From KACC-23026 sp963829575 (GTDB taxonomy: Bacteria > Bacillota > Bacilli > Bacillales > Sporolactobacillaceae), in assembly GCA_963829575.1 (NCBI GenBank), contig CAWHJF010000012.1, forward strand, positions 434,001 to 498,000: a stretch of DNA of 64,000 bases, given 5' to 3'. This document shows, in pieces, positions 1 to 8,933 of this stretch; within the stretch, counting starts at the first letter, position 1, and each line of letters begins with the position of its first letter. The position numbers were made by a program, and so were the translations under genes. The notes under the pieces are model-generated. The model was not told the origin of the DNA, made no database searches, and saw only the letters and a list, made by a program, of their open reading frames with translations.

Positions 1-57
1 TTGAAAGTGATACTGTAAAAAGAAGTTGACTTTAATAATAAAATTTGGGGTGCTGGA

Positions 58-1041
58 ATGATTCGTTTTGGAATTGTTGGAACAAATTGGATTACAGACC
101 GATTTCTTGAGGCTGCGGCCTTCGCGCCAGAATTTAAGTTAGAAGCGGTCTACTCACGAACCGAGGAACGGGCTCATGTCTTCGCGGAAAAGTATGGGGC
201 GACTTATACCTATACAACAATAAAAGAGTTGGCAGAAAGTGATCAAGTGGATGCCGTGTATATCGCCAGTCCCAATTCTTTTCACGCGGAACACGCGATT
301 GAGTTGATGGCGCATGGAAAGCATATCCTTTGTGAAAAGCCGCTCGCCTCGAACATGAAAGAGGTGGATGCTATGATTGAGTCCGCCCGCGCAAATAAGG
401 TTGTGCTAATGGAAGCGATGAAAACGACCTGTTTGCCAAACTTTAAAGCAATTCAAACGCATTTACATAAGCTTGGCCCCATCCGGCGCTATGTGGCGAA
501 TTTCTGTAAGATTTCCTCGCGTTATGATGCGTATCGCGAGGGAACCATTTTGAATGCATTTGATCCAACCTTTTCAAATGGCTCACTCATGGACTTAGGG
601 GTATATGGGCTATATCCAATGGTCGTCCTGTTTGGAAAGCCAAATGCGGTCATGGCAAATGGCCATCTCCTTGAGTCAGGGGTTGATGGGGCAGGGACCG
701 TTCTCGCGCACTATGAAACGATGGAAGGACTTGTCACCCATTCTAAGATTACGGATTCCGATCTTCCGTCTGAAATTCAAGGGGAGAACGCCACGATGAG
801 AATTGATAAAATCTCAACACCTGAGACGATTGAGATTCGCTATCGAAACGGCGAAATCGAGCGAATCTCAACGGAGACGATTTTTGATTCCATGTATTAC
901 GAAATAGAAGAGTTTATAACCTGCATTCAGGAAGGGCGTTTGGAATCTACTAATAATACCCATGAGCATTCGCGAATGACGGTTGAAATGATGGATGAGG
1001 CTAGGAAGCAAATGGGACTTAAGTACCCAGCAGACAACTGA
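58..1041 (+). CDS. Gfo/Idh/MocA family NAD(P)-dependent oxidoreductase
   Basis: Predicted cytoplasmic sugar or polyol dehydrogenase of 327 aa. The N-terminal Rossmann fold opens with GIVGTNWITDRF at residues 5-16 in place of the usual GxGxxG, and the family signature CEKPLASN lies near residue 92, with the EKP lysine in the active site. The C-terminal half is the usual alpha/beta substrate domain. The length is normal for the family. It starts at ATG 58 behind a weak GGGGTG site. It appears to stand alone, followed by a long imperfect hairpin. The substrate cannot be told from sequence; relatives act on myo-inositol, glucose-fructose or dihydrodiols. Confidence 0.85.
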   Translation: MIRFGIVGTNWITDRFLEAAAFAPEFKLEAVYSRTEERAHVFAEKYGATYTYTTIKELAESDQVDAVYIASPNSFHAEHAIELMAHGKHILCEKPLASNMKEVDAMIESARANKVVLMEAMKTTCLPNFKAIQTHLHKLGPIRRYVANFCKISSRYDAYREGTILNAFDPTFSNGSLMDLGVYGLYPMVVLFGKPNAVMANGHLLESGVDGAGTVLAHYETMEGLVTHSKITDSDLPSEIQGENATMRIDKISTPETIEIRYRNGEIERISTETIFDSMYYEIEEFITCIQEGRLESTNNTHEHSRMTVEMMDEARKQMGLKYPADN

Positions 1042-1051
1042 AGAATAAAAG

Positions 1052-1120
1052 AAACTCAGACTTTTTTGCTAGTTTTAGAATTCCTGTTACACGAACAGGG
1101 ACTAAAGGTCTGGGTTTCTT
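1052..1120 (+). terminator. Imperfect hairpin downstream of the Gfo/Idh gene
   Basis: GAAACTCAGAC pairs imperfectly with GGTCTGGGTTTC at the far end, and an inner CCTGTT/AACAGG stem sits between them. No strong T-run follows, so termination is likely but not certain. Confidence 0.4.
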
Positions 1121-1149
1121 CACATTGTGTACAAACTCTACACATTTGC

Positions 1150-1202
1150 TTACAAAGGATTAACTTTGCCGTAATCGGTTTCTAACAGTTCTTCTCTATA
1201 AT
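1150..1202 (+). promoter_or_regulatory. Pho-box promoter of the secreted phosphoesterase
   Basis: Four TTAACA-like hexamers occur with 10-11 bp periodicity: TTACAA (1150), TTAACT (1160), GTAATC (1171) and CTAACA (1182). A TATAAT -10 box follows at 1197-1202, while the -35 region is taken up by the repeats. This is the architecture of Bacillus PhoP~P-activated promoters (TTAACA-type repeats spaced about 11 bp). Phosphate-starvation control of the downstream phosphoesterase is inferred from this. Confidence 0.7.
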
Positions 1203-1246
1203 CAGGAGTGTAATCTATTAATTCTTAATAGGGAGGAACACTTAGA

Positions 1247-2869
1247 ATGAATAAGAAATTATCCACGGCTCTAAAAGTTTTAAGCACGGCGGCACTCTGC
1301 TCGGCGTTCGCTTTCTCACCGGTGGCTCATGCAAAAGAAAAGACCTCTGATGTCAAAACATCCATTCATACAAAAGTGGTTTCACCTCAGACCGCAACAC
1401 CGATCAAGCATGTGGTCGTTATTTTTGGTGAAAACGTCTCGTTTGACCATTATTTTGGTACATATCCATACGCGCTCAATCCAAAAGGTGAGCCGCAATT
1501 TTCAGCTAAGACGCACACACCAGAAGTGAACAATTTATTGACTCCGAAAGATTACAATGGCACACAGCCTGGGATTTCAAGCATGAATCTCATTACGCAC
1601 AACCCGAACCTTGCCAACCCGGTTCGGATTGATCGATCGGAACCGATTACAGATGATATGGATCATGGGTATCATGATGAGATTGCGGGTACGGATGGCG
1701 GGAAAATGGACATGGCTGTACAGAAAACCGCGGGCACAGGTTGGCCATTCCCAGATGGTCCTGCAAATATGGTTATGAACTACTACGATGGAAACACGGT
1801 AACAGGCTTATGGAATTACGCCCAGAACTTTGCCATGAACGATAACTCTTTTGGAACGACATATGGTCCTTCGACACCAGGGGCAGTCAACCTCGTTGCA
1901 GGGGATACAACCGGTGCATCAGCATATACAGGGAACTCAACAACGGCTAATCGCCCAGGCACTTCAGGCGCTGTAGAAAATGGCGTCGATATTGGCGACC
2001 AAGACCCATTCTATGATCAAGCAAGTAATGGTGGAAAAGCGACAGGAACAACCATTAAATTTAATAACAGCAATAAAAACGTTGGGGATCTTCTAAATGC
2101 TAAAAAGATTACTTGGGGATGGTTCCAAGGAGGCTTCGCGAACCCGACGGCACAACATAAAAACGTTGGTGGGAGCCTCGTCACAGACTATAGCCCGCAC
2201 CATGAGCCATTCCAATATTATCAATCCACGGCGAATCCAAATCACCTTGCACCAAGTTCCGTCGATAGGATTGGTAAAACAGACCAAGCCAATCACCAAT
2301 ATGATCTGACGAATTTCTGGCAAGCGGTTGATAATGGGAATATGCCATCGGTAAGTTACTTAAAGGCTCCTATGTATCAAGACGGTCACGCCGGGTACTC
2401 AGATCCGTTGGATGAGCAAAAGTTTATCGTTGATACCATTAATAAACTTGAAAAGACATCAGAATGGTCCAGCACAGCAGTGGTTCTTGCTTATGACGAT
2501 TCCGACGGCTGGTATGACCATGTCTTTGGTCCAAGCAATGGAAAATCAGAATCAACAGGTCAAATGGGTAACGGACCAAGACTTCCACTTATGGTCGTGT
2601 CACCGTATGCGAAGCAAAATTATGTGGATCACACCTTAACCAACCAATCTTCCGTGCTTAAGTTCATCGAGGATAACTGGAAACTTGGTCGTCTTGGTGG
2701 AAACTCTTTTGATGCTCAAGCTGGAAGCATGATGAATATGTTTGATTTCTCCAAACATGCCAAATTAGCCCCGAAAGTCTTTCTAAATGACCAAACGGGT
2801 GAAGTGACAAAAGTTCAACCCGTCCGTTCAGAAGGAGAACCTAAAGGTCACGATCAAAAACATAAATAA
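1247..2869 (+). CDS. Secreted phosphoesterase (phospholipase C / acid phosphatase family)
   Basis: Exported 540-aa enzyme of the phosphoesterase family (Pfam PF04185), which includes phosphatidylcholine phospholipases C and AcpA-type acid phosphatases. A Sec signal peptide covers about residues 1-29, with a probable cleavage after AHA. The metal-site segment GENVSFDHYFGTYP (about residues 56-69) matches the family ENxSFDHxFG motif, and YDDSDGWYDHV (about 420) is the conserved C-terminal metal segment. The start ATG has a GGGAGGAA Shine-Dalgarno site. The gene is monocistronic between a Pho-box promoter and a strong terminator, so its likely role is scavenging phosphate from organic esters or phospholipids outside the cell. 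The exact substrate is not resolved. Confidence 0.88.
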   Translation: MNKKLSTALKVLSTAALCSAFAFSPVAHAKEKTSDVKTSIHTKVVSPQTATPIKHVVVIFGENVSFDHYFGTYPYALNPKGEPQFSAKTHTPEVNNLLTPKDYNGTQPGISSMNLITHNPNLANPVRIDRSEPITDDMDHGYHDEIAGTDGGKMDMAVQKTAGTGWPFPDGPANMVMNYYDGNTVTGLWNYAQNFAMNDNSFGTTYGPSTPGAVNLVAGDTTGASAYTGNSTTANRPGTSGAVENGVDIGDQDPFYDQASNGGKATGTTIKFNNSNKNVGDLLNAKKITWGWFQGGFANPTAQHKNVGGSLVTDYSPHHEPFQYYQSTANPNHLAPSSVDRIGKTDQANHQYDLTNFWQAVDNGNMPSVSYLKAPMYQDGHAGYSDPLDEQKFIVDTINKLEKTSEWSSTAVVLAYDDSDGWYDHVFGPSNGKSESTGQMGNGPRLPLMVVSPYAKQNYVDHTLTNQSSVLKFIEDNWKLGRLGGNSFDAQAGSMMNMFDFSKHAKLAPKVFLNDQTGEVTKVQPVRSEGEPKGHDQKHK

Positions 2870-2880
2870 TTCTAAATAGA

Positions 2881-2936
2881 AAAGGGGAATGATTCTATGA
2901 GCCTGTTTGTCGCTCATAAGAATCATTCCCTTTTTT
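2881..2936. terminator. Bidirectional Rho-independent terminator
   Basis: AAAGGGGAATGATTcTATGAGC pairs with GCTCATAaGAATCATTCCCTTT, followed by a T-run, with an A-run on the other side. It sits between the convergent phosphoesterase and lrgB-like genes and can serve both. Confidence 0.85.
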
Positions 2937-3624
2937 ACGGCAACCAACTGCTAAAGAGTGGAAGCAAAATTGAAGTCAGTAACCCGCACAGGATCATCGC
3001 AATCGAACTCATTGCACCTGCCAGATCGTGTTCTTCAAGGGCTTTGGAAGTCCCAATGGCGTGCGACGCGCTCCCATAACCAATTCCCCGTCCAATCGGA
3101 TCTTTAATTCGAAAAAGATTTAAAATATAAGGACCCGCTATGGCACCAAAAATACCCGCAATCATCACAAAGGTAACCGTTAACGCGGGAACGCCGCCGA
3201 TTTCAGAAGACACTGCCATGGCGATCGGAGTGGTCACCGATTTTGGTAATAGCGAAGCTAAAAGAGACCCTTTTATTCCAAAGGTGAAAGAAGAGAGGAG
3301 AATCGTAAACATCGCACTCCCAGTTCCTACGATCACGCCTGTTGCAATCGGATAGAAGTGAGTGAGGATCGTTTGGCGTGCTTTGTATAAAGGATAACCC
3401 AAAGCGACTACGCCAGGGCCTAACAATTGGTTGATCCATTTCCCACCCAACATATACGTGTCATAAGACGTTCTACTTAATGCCAATAATAGAATTAAAA
3501 TAAAAGTGGTCGTCACGATGGGTAAAAGAAGCGGAAAAGGAAATCGTTTATAAAGAATTGTCATGCTGTAAAACACGATCAGAGTCAATCCAATCATCCC
3601 TAAACTAATCATTAGATTAATCAT
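2935..3624 (-). CDS. LrgB/CidB family membrane protein
   Basis: A 229-aa polytopic membrane protein of the LrgB/YohK family. Hydrophobic segments run throughout, and the conserved SVTTPIAMAVSSEIGG (about residues 129-144) and YGSASHAIGTSKALEE (about 183-198) blocks are both present. Family members are linked to murein hydrolase control, programmed lysis and, in some species, transport of pyruvate or related small acids. It overlaps the upstream lrgA-like gene by 8 bp, so the two are translationally coupled. No LytSR-type regulator is nearby. Confidence 0.88.
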   Translation of the reverse strand: MINLMISLGMIGLTLIVFYSMTILYKRFPFPLLLPIVTTTFILILLLALSRTSYDTYMLGGKWINQLLGPGVVALGYPLYKARQTILTHFYPIATGVIVGTGSAMFTILLSSFTFGIKGSLLASLLPKSVTTPIAMAVSSEIGGVPALTVTFVMIAGIFGAIAGPYILNLFRIKDPIGRGIGYGSASHAIGTSKALEEHDLAGAMSSIAMILCGLLTSILLPLFSSWLP

Positions 3625-4003
3625 GTGGTGTACGCCTCTCTAATTCTTTGGACCGTAGGCGTTGTACGGTTTCGGTTGCTAAAGCTGCAAATCCCATTGT
3701 TAAAAATGTGCTCACCACAATAATCCCAATAAAAAGCAGACCTTGTGTTTTGAAAAAATGACCTTCACCCATGATCCCAAGGACAGACGGGAGAAAAAGA
3801 AAGGGCAAGACTTTAAGCAAGAAATGAGCGCCGTCCCCTATAAAAGATTCCGGGAGAATGCCAAGAACTAATAGTAGAAATAGGATAAGTAAACCGATAA
3901 TGCTTCCAGGGAGCGGAAGGTGCAGTAGGCTCTGGATCCATATGCCTACCCAATTTAGCAGCCATAGGCCGAGGATCTGTAAGCAAATTTTAAAAAACGT
4001 CAA
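3617..4003 (-). CDS. LrgA/CidA family holin-like protein
   Basis: Small membrane protein of the CidA/LrgA family, with about four transmembrane segments in 128 aa. The block LPLPGSIIGLLILFLLL is the family hallmark. An upstream ATG at 4117 would add 38 residues unlike the family and has no good ribosome site. TTG 4003 has AAGGAG 8 nt upstream and gives the usual family length, so I chose it. It is the first gene of a two-gene unit with the lrgB-like gene. By family analogy the pair modulates murein hydrolase activity or exports small metabolites. Confidence 0.82.
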   Translation of the reverse strand: MTFFKICLQILGLWLLNWVGIWIQSLLHLPLPGSIIGLLILFLLLVLGILPESFIGDGAHFLLKVLPFLFLPSVLGIMGEGHFFKTQGLLFIGIIVVSTFLTMGFAALATETVQRLRSKELERRTPHD

Positions 4004-4214
4004 AACAAGATCTCCTTCCCTGTGAAATCCATCATTTATAAAATATTTCCCCACAAATGGATAGTATAGCGCTTTTTTGTTCGAAATGGGTAAAAAATAC
4101 TTTTGAAAGATTTTCATAGCCGGAGAACAAGAGAAAAACCCCGGTTCGTCGCCTCTTAACTACATTATGGGAAAATATTACAGGTTAACTTTTCCTTTTT
4201 TAAAGTCATTATCC

Positions 4215-4243
4215 TTGAAAAACTTTAATACTTTTGGTAATTT
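4215..4243 (+). promoter_or_regulatory. Candidate sigma-A promoter of the BASS transporter gene
   Basis: TTGAAA (4215-4220) and TAATTT (4238-4243) are separated by 17 bp, about 60 bp before the TTG start. The -10 box is imperfect. Confidence 0.4.
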
Positions 4244-4301
4244 TTAATATATTGTAACAAATGCACTTATACTTAAACGCGTTAAAGGGGGAGGATTTTT
4301 T

Positions 4302-5264
4302 TTGAAAGCTTTAGAATCCGTCAGCAAATTTGCTGGCAACACGTTTGCGATTTGGACCATCCTGTTCGCTGTTCTGGGTTTTGTCGCACCAGGAGGATTT
4401 ACTTGGGTCCTTAAGTACATTACGATCTTTTTAGGAGTCGTCATGTTTGGAATGGGACTCACACTTAGAGGAAAAGACTTTCAAGAGGTGTTTCGCAGGC
4501 CAAAAGATGTGGCGATTGGGGTTTTGGCACAATTCATCATCATGCCGCTCCTTGCTTTTATTCTGGCCTCAATCTTACCGGTTTCAAAAGAAGTCGCGGT
4601 TGGCATTATTCTTGTTGGCTCCTGTCCAGGAGGAACCGCTTCGAACGTCATGACCTACATCTCAAAAGGTGATACGGCATTATCTGTAGCGGTAACCTCT
4701 GTCTCGACGATTCTCGCACCTATTTTAACACCTGCACTTATTTTATTATTTGCTAGTAAATGGGTCGCAATTGCGCCAGGCGGATTGATCGTTTCAATCC
4801 TTAAAATAGTCATCGTTCCAATTATCTTAGGTCTCCTTGTTCGAATGATTCTTAAGGACAAAGTAGAAGCCGGGACAAAAGTGGTGCCATTGATTTCGGT
4901 CATTTCTATTGTTCTAATTGTGGCAGCTGTTGTTGGTGCAAGCCATGACAACCTAGCCAAAACCGGTTTTCAAATTTTCCTTGCTGTGATGTTACATAAT
5001 TGTTTAGGGCTTCTCTTAGGGTATTGGATTGCAAAACTCATGAAAATGGATGTCAACAAGCGAAAAGCCATTTCAATTGAAGTTGGGATGCAAAACTCAG
5101 CGCTGGGTGCGACGCTTGCCCAAGTCCACTTTTCACCGCTAGCGGCTGTACCAAGTGCGATCTTTAGTGTCTGGCACAATATTTCAGGCCCAATTGTAGC
5201 TACAATTTATCGCAGTTTTAAGCCGGATAAGGATCCTGTTGAAAAAGAAGAAAAAGTCTCATAA
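4302..5264 (+). CDS. Bile acid:sodium symporter family (BASS) transporter
   Basis: A 320-aa integral membrane protein with eight to ten transmembrane segments. The family blocks SCPGGTASNVMTYISKGD (about residues 107-124) and EVGMQNSALGATLAQVHF (about 263-280) resemble Bacillus YocS and the PanS group. Members import organic anions with sodium; bacterial substrates include pantoate and keto acids, and bile acids are only the name-giving case. The start is TTG 4302 behind a strong GGGGGAGG site. A terminator follows directly, so the gene is probably monocistronic. Confidence 0.85.
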   Translation: MKALESVSKFAGNTFAIWTILFAVLGFVAPGGFTWVLKYITIFLGVVMFGMGLTLRGKDFQEVFRRPKDVAIGVLAQFIIMPLLAFILASILPVSKEVAVGIILVGSCPGGTASNVMTYISKGDTALSVAVTSVSTILAPILTPALILLFASKWVAIAPGGLIVSILKIVIVPIILGLLVRMILKDKVEAGTKVVPLISVISIVLIVAAVVGASHDNLAKTGFQIFLAVMLHNCLGLLLGYWIAKLMKMDVNKRKAISIEVGMQNSALGATLAQVHFSPLAAVPSAIFSVWHNISGPIVATIYRSFKPDKDPVEKEEKVS

Positions 5265-5273
5265 GAAAATCGC

Positions 5274-5314
5274 AACAAGAGGTTGACCCAAGCCATGGTC
5301 GCCTCTTGTTTTTT
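5274..5314 (+). terminator. Terminator of the BASS transporter gene
   Basis: AACAAGAGG...CCTCTTGTT stem followed by TTTTTTG, immediately after the stop codon. Confidence 0.75.
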
Positions 5315-5379
5315 GTGGCCTGAATAAAAGATTCCAAACCGGTCATACTAATGCTCATCAAAAATAAGGAGGGCATACC

Positions 5380-5559
5380 ATGGACGCGCATCGTGCGAAA
5401 GAAATTCTTGAGGCGCCCAATATGATTCAAGTTACAATGGCGGGGATTCCAATATTTATTCAAAAAGTGAATGAGGATGGCTTAACGGCTCAGGTTTTCC
5501 CTTTAGATGAACCCGACCATGAACAAATGGTCACCTTAAATCAATTAAATGAGATCTAA
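5380..5559 (+). CDS. sspH: H-type small acid-soluble spore protein
   Basis: A 59-aa protein beginning MDAHRAKEILEAPNMIQVTM, with IPIFIQKVNED and VFPLDEPDHEQMVTL further on. This matches the SspH family layout (xxRAKEIxxSPxMIxVxYxGxPIxIQxV). These are minor SASPs made in the forespore and packed in the spore core. The start ATG follows TAAGGAGGGC at good spacing. The gene is a strong marker that the organism sporulates. A sigma-G promoter is expected upstream but I could not place one securely. Confidence 0.9.
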   Translation: MDAHRAKEILEAPNMIQVTMAGIPIFIQKVNEDGLTAQVFPLDEPDHEQMVTLNQLNEI

Positions 5560-5724
5560 AGGGCAGGAGCAACCTATGTAGATGGGGTTTAGAAATGATA
5601 AGGATTGAATCATGAGGTTTGACTAGAGAGGACCGCTTCATGCGACTTAGGCTCGTATGGAGCTTTTGTATGCCTTTTTGAAGACAAAATAAGAGGGGGA
5701 GCGTGCTCCCCGCAAATAGTGTGC
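5560..5724. other. Intergenic stretch with a short palindrome
   Basis: No convincing gene. The perfect stem GGGGAGC/GCTCCCC at 5696-5711 lies at the 3' side of the minus-strand 65-aa gene and could be its weak terminator; only a TCTTATTTT tract follows on that strand. Confidence 0.4.
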
Positions 5725-5922
5725 TCATTTATCATCTGTCATCGAATTGAGGTATTCATTCGGGGCATCCACATCATTATGGGCATTGTGGTTCTTAAAT
5801 TGAGCCAAACGGCCATTGCGGTACTCTCCGCCTTCTTGTTTATCTATACTTTGCCCGTTGTTGTCACTCCCAGGCAAGTTATGGCTGGCCTTTTCACGTT
5901 TTTGATCTTTTTTACCCACCAA
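5725..5922 (-). CDS. Small hydrophilic protein of unknown function
   Basis: A 65-aa (TTG start) or 64-aa (GTG start, one codon later) protein. It is very rich in Asn, Asp, Lys and Gly, with no hydrophobic segment and no cysteine. AGGAGGGG lies at good distance upstream, which makes translation likely. The composition resembles minor small acid-soluble or other forespore proteins, and it sits near sspH, but I do not recognise a specific family. A spore role is only a guess. Confidence 0.55.
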   Translation of the reverse strand: MVGKKDQKREKASHNLPGSDNNGQSIDKQEGGEYRNGRLAQFKNHNAHNDVDAPNEYLNSMTDDK

Positions 5923-6133
5923 AAATCCCCTCCTTTATGCTCTATAGGGTGAGCGGTCGGTATCGAAAATATTCACAACGCGTTAAGAATTAGCCGAAAA
6001 TCGAGTCTGTTAAAACGGCCGATAAAATTTAGAGAAAAATCAACAAACTTCTACAATACATTCCAATTTTAGACTATACTTGAAGAAATAGGGTCTAGAA
6101 AAAGCAAGGGGCTTTTCCAGGGGAGAGGGACAT

Positions 6134-7462
6134 ATGCTGCGAGAAGGTTTAGAAAACATTTTGTTAAATTTGCTCTATATCACCTTACCATTTTATTTAA
6201 TTTCTTTGTTTAACGGCGTGAATTTAGTTCAATTTATTGGTGAAACCCATGATCCAAATTTAAAAGCACAAAAGCAGAAGGCCAAATTGCTTTTAACCTT
6301 ATTTGGAATGGCGATGATTGTCCTTATGATGTCCTTCCCCATTAAAGTCATTCCCAACCACACCTTTGATATGCGGCAAATTCCCATTATATTGGGATTC
6401 TTGTATGTAGGAAGAAGAAGTGGTTTAATGCTATTTGCGACAATGGTGGTGGCCCGTTTTTTGATTGGTGGCACAGGTTTCTATGGTGCGGCTGTTTCGA
6501 ATGTGTTTATGTTAATTGGTCTATTTATTATTGAGAGTCATTTCAAAAAAGGCCGAGTCCGGGCAAAAATAGTCGTAACCGTTGGATTAAGTCTCCTAAC
6601 TTCTCTTATTATGTCAATACTCTTGTTTGTTTTTTATCACGTACCTTTTCAATCCGTCCTCCTAATTGGATCGATGGTGGCAGTCCTTCAATCGATCGGT
6701 GTGTTTCTTGCCATTTATTCCATAGAAAAATTTAAAAATCATCAATTTATTAGAGAAGGCATTTTAAAAGCTGAGAAGTCCCAAATTGTGAGTGATTTGG
6801 CGGCGTCTGTGTCCCATGAGGTCCGAAATCCAATGACCGTTACCAAGGGATTTATCCAAATGACCCTAAAGGGGGACTTGTCGGACTCCCATCGTGACTA
6901 TCTCGTAATGGCTTTAGAGGAGCTCGGGCAAGCTGAGAAAATTATTAATGACTATTTAACGTTTGCCAAACCGGCTTTAGAACGACCGGAACCAATAGAC
7001 TTGCGCATTGAAATGGAGAAAGTCGTTCAGTTTCTCTCCCCGTATGCAAATCTGAACGGGTTAATGTTTGAAACCCATTTTCAAAATAGGTTAGTCGTTC
7101 TTGGTGAAACCCAGAAACTCCATCAATGTCTTTCAAATCTGATTAAAAATTCGATTGAAGCGAGCCCGAATGGTGGAAAAATTATTATTGAGACAAGCCA
7201 AAATGATGACGATGCGTTGATTTCAATTATTGATCACGGAACAGGGATGACCGAACACGATTTGCGGCGGATCGGGGAACCTTATTATTCAACAAAGGAA
7301 AAGGGCACCGGCCTTGGCATGATGGTGGTATATAGTATTGTAAAATCCATGAAAGGATCGATTAAAATTAATAGCCAACTTGGTCGTGGGACGGAATTTC
7401 ATTTGAAGTTTCCTCTTGTTCAAACAGAGGAAGAGGTTCCTAGGATGGAGCAGGCGAACTAA
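6134..7462 (+). CDS. Membrane-bound sporulation-type sensor histidine kinase (KinB-like)
   Basis: A 442-aa kinase. The first about 205 residues form six hydrophobic segments of the 5TM/LYT receptor type, including FLYVGRRSGLMLF. HisKA follows with phospho-acceptor His228 in SVSHEVRNPMTVTKGF. The HATPase domain shows the N box NLIKNSIEASPNGG, G1 DHGTGM and G2 GTGLGMMVVYSIVKSMKG. No response regulator is adjacent, as for Bacillus KinB, which feeds the Spo0F phosphorelay. Length and topology fit KinB (about 430 aa). The phosphorelay role is inferred, not shown. The start ATG has GGGGAGAGGG upstream. Confidence 0.82.
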   Translation: MLREGLENILLNLLYITLPFYLISLFNGVNLVQFIGETHDPNLKAQKQKAKLLLTLFGMAMIVLMMSFPIKVIPNHTFDMRQIPIILGFLYVGRRSGLMLFATMVVARFLIGGTGFYGAAVSNVFMLIGLFIIESHFKKGRVRAKIVVTVGLSLLTSLIMSILLFVFYHVPFQSVLLIGSMVAVLQSIGVFLAIYSIEKFKNHQFIREGILKAEKSQIVSDLAASVSHEVRNPMTVTKGFIQMTLKGDLSDSHRDYLVMALEELGQAEKIINDYLTFAKPALERPEPIDLRIEMEKVVQFLSPYANLNGLMFETHFQNRLVVLGETQKLHQCLSNLIKNSIEASPNGGKIIIETSQNDDDALISIIDHGTGMTEHDLRRIGEPYYSTKEKGTGLGMMVVYSIVKSMKGSIKINSQLGRGTEFHLKFPLVQTEEEVPRMEQAN

Positions 7463-7636
7463 TTTGTATGGGAACATCGAACCCAAAAAATTGCGGATCT
7501 TAATCTTTACAAAGGATAGCAAAAGTTGGTAGGGTAGGAGTACATTGAGTCAAGATCAGTACGTGACCCAATGTAGCCTAAACTTAAACAGAACCATTCA
7601 AAAAATGATGAATGGATAAGGAGTGGTGACCCACAA

Positions 7637-8389
7637 GTGGAAACCGCACAACAAACCCAATTGTTGATGGATGTGTGTTTGCTTGGCGGGGAATTGATGC
7701 TGAAATCAGGTGCCGAAACGTATCGCGTTGAGGACACCATGGTGCGAATGGCAGCCGCCTACACCGATCTCCCAAGCCACAGTTTTGTTACGCCAACTGC
7801 TATTATTTTTTCAATTGATAATGTGGAGTCCACCAAGATGGTACGTATTATTGAACGGTCGACGGATTTGAAAAAAGTCGTCGAAGTCAATCATCTATCT
7901 AGACAAATGACCGCAGGCGATCTGTCGCTTGAAGAAGCCTACAAAGAGCTTAAGCGAATTCGAACGGATCATCACACGTATCCATTATGGATTCAAATCC
8001 TAGCCGCTGCTCTTGCAAGCGGCTGTTTCTTGATCATGTTCAATGGAACCTGGTCGGACTTTCTTCCGGCGCTCCTTGCAGGAGGGGTTGGTTATTCCGC
8101 TTTTGTTTGGTTCCATCGCATCGTCATGATTAAATTTTTTGCCGAAACCTTAGCCGCTCTTGTGATTGGGTTAATAGCGCTCGCTTTTGTCCGAATCGGA
8201 TATGGCTCGTCATTAGATACAATCATCATTGGCTCGGTTATGCCACTTGTACCAGGTGTCTTGATTACCAATGCAATTCGTGACTTGATTGCCGGACATC
8301 TTGTCTCTGGTTTATCTAGAGGGGTTGAGGCGTTCCTTACGGCCTTTGCGATTGGCACTGGGATTGCATTTGTATTGGCATGGGGGTGA
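7637..8389 (+). CDS. Threonine/serine exporter ThrE-type, N-terminal subunit
   Basis: A 250-aa protein of the ThrE/YjjP (DUF1212) family. A soluble N-terminal half contains LGGELMLKSGAETYRVEDTM (about residues 14-33), followed by about five transmembrane segments from residue 118. It abuts the next gene, which carries the C-terminal ThrE half, so the exporter is split as in YjjP/YjjB. The likely role is export of amino acids or other small organic acids. GTG 7637 has AAGGAG 13 nt upstream, a rather long spacing. Confidence 0.82.
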   Translation: METAQQTQLLMDVCLLGGELMLKSGAETYRVEDTMVRMAAAYTDLPSHSFVTPTAIIFSIDNVESTKMVRIIERSTDLKKVVEVNHLSRQMTAGDLSLEEAYKELKRIRTDHHTYPLWIQILAAALASGCFLIMFNGTWSDFLPALLAGGVGYSAFVWFHRIVMIKFFAETLAALVIGLIALAFVRIGYGSSLDTIIIGSVMPLVPGVLITNAIRDLIAGHLVSGLSRGVEAFLTAFAIGTGIAFVLAWG

Positions 8390-8857
8390 GTGAGGATCGT
8401 GAATCTTTTTGCACAATTTGTCACTAGTTTTATAGCGTCTTTGACCTTCGGGGTTATTTTCAACGTGCCCAGAAATTCGTTGGTGAAATGTGGATTAGTC
8501 GGCATGCTCGGATGGGTAGTTTATTATCAACTCTCCGCTTCAGAAGTGAATGCGATTTTGGCGACTTTGTTAGGCGCGTTTACGGTCGCGATATTAGGGC
8601 AGATGCTTTCACGTCTTTATAAAACACCGATGATCATTTTTAGCGTGTCCGGCATTATTCCACTCGTTCCAGGAGGCATGGCGTATGATGCCATGCGTCA
8701 CTTTGTCAATAATGATTATATGGTAGCAACAGAACTCGCTTCAAAAGCGTTTATGCTCTCGGGTGCCATTGCCTTTGGTCTCATTTTTTCTGAGGTTTTA
8801 AATCAATTGTATCGAAAGGGTAAAGACTCTTTTAAAAAAAGAAGCCGTACTTCGTAG
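8390..8857 (+). CDS. Threonine/serine exporter ThrE-type, C-terminal subunit
   Basis: A 155-aa membrane protein of the ThrE_2/YjjB (DUF3815) family with four or five hydrophobic segments and the block GIIPLVPGGMAYDAM (about residues 87-101). It begins directly after the stop of its partner. Either GTG 8390 or GTG 8399 could be the start; the latter has GAGTGAGG just upstream. It should form one transporter with the preceding product. Confidence 0.82.
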   Translation: MRIVNLFAQFVTSFIASLTFGVIFNVPRNSLVKCGLVGMLGWVVYYQLSASEVNAILATLLGAFTVAILGQMLSRLYKTPMIIFSVSGIIPLVPGGMAYDAMRHFVNNDYMVATELASKAFMLSGAIAFGLIFSEVLNQLYRKGKDSFKKRSRTS

Positions 8858-8886
8858 ACCTACATGATGTTTCTCTTATTAAGAAA

Positions 8887-8919
8887 GGGACCTCTTAAAA
8901 AATTAAGAGGTCTCTTTTA
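8887..8919. terminator. Bidirectional terminator
   Basis: GACCTCTTAA/TTAAGAGGTC stem with a T-run, lying between convergent genes. Confidence 0.7.
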
Positions 8920-8933
8920 GTTTGGGTTCATAA

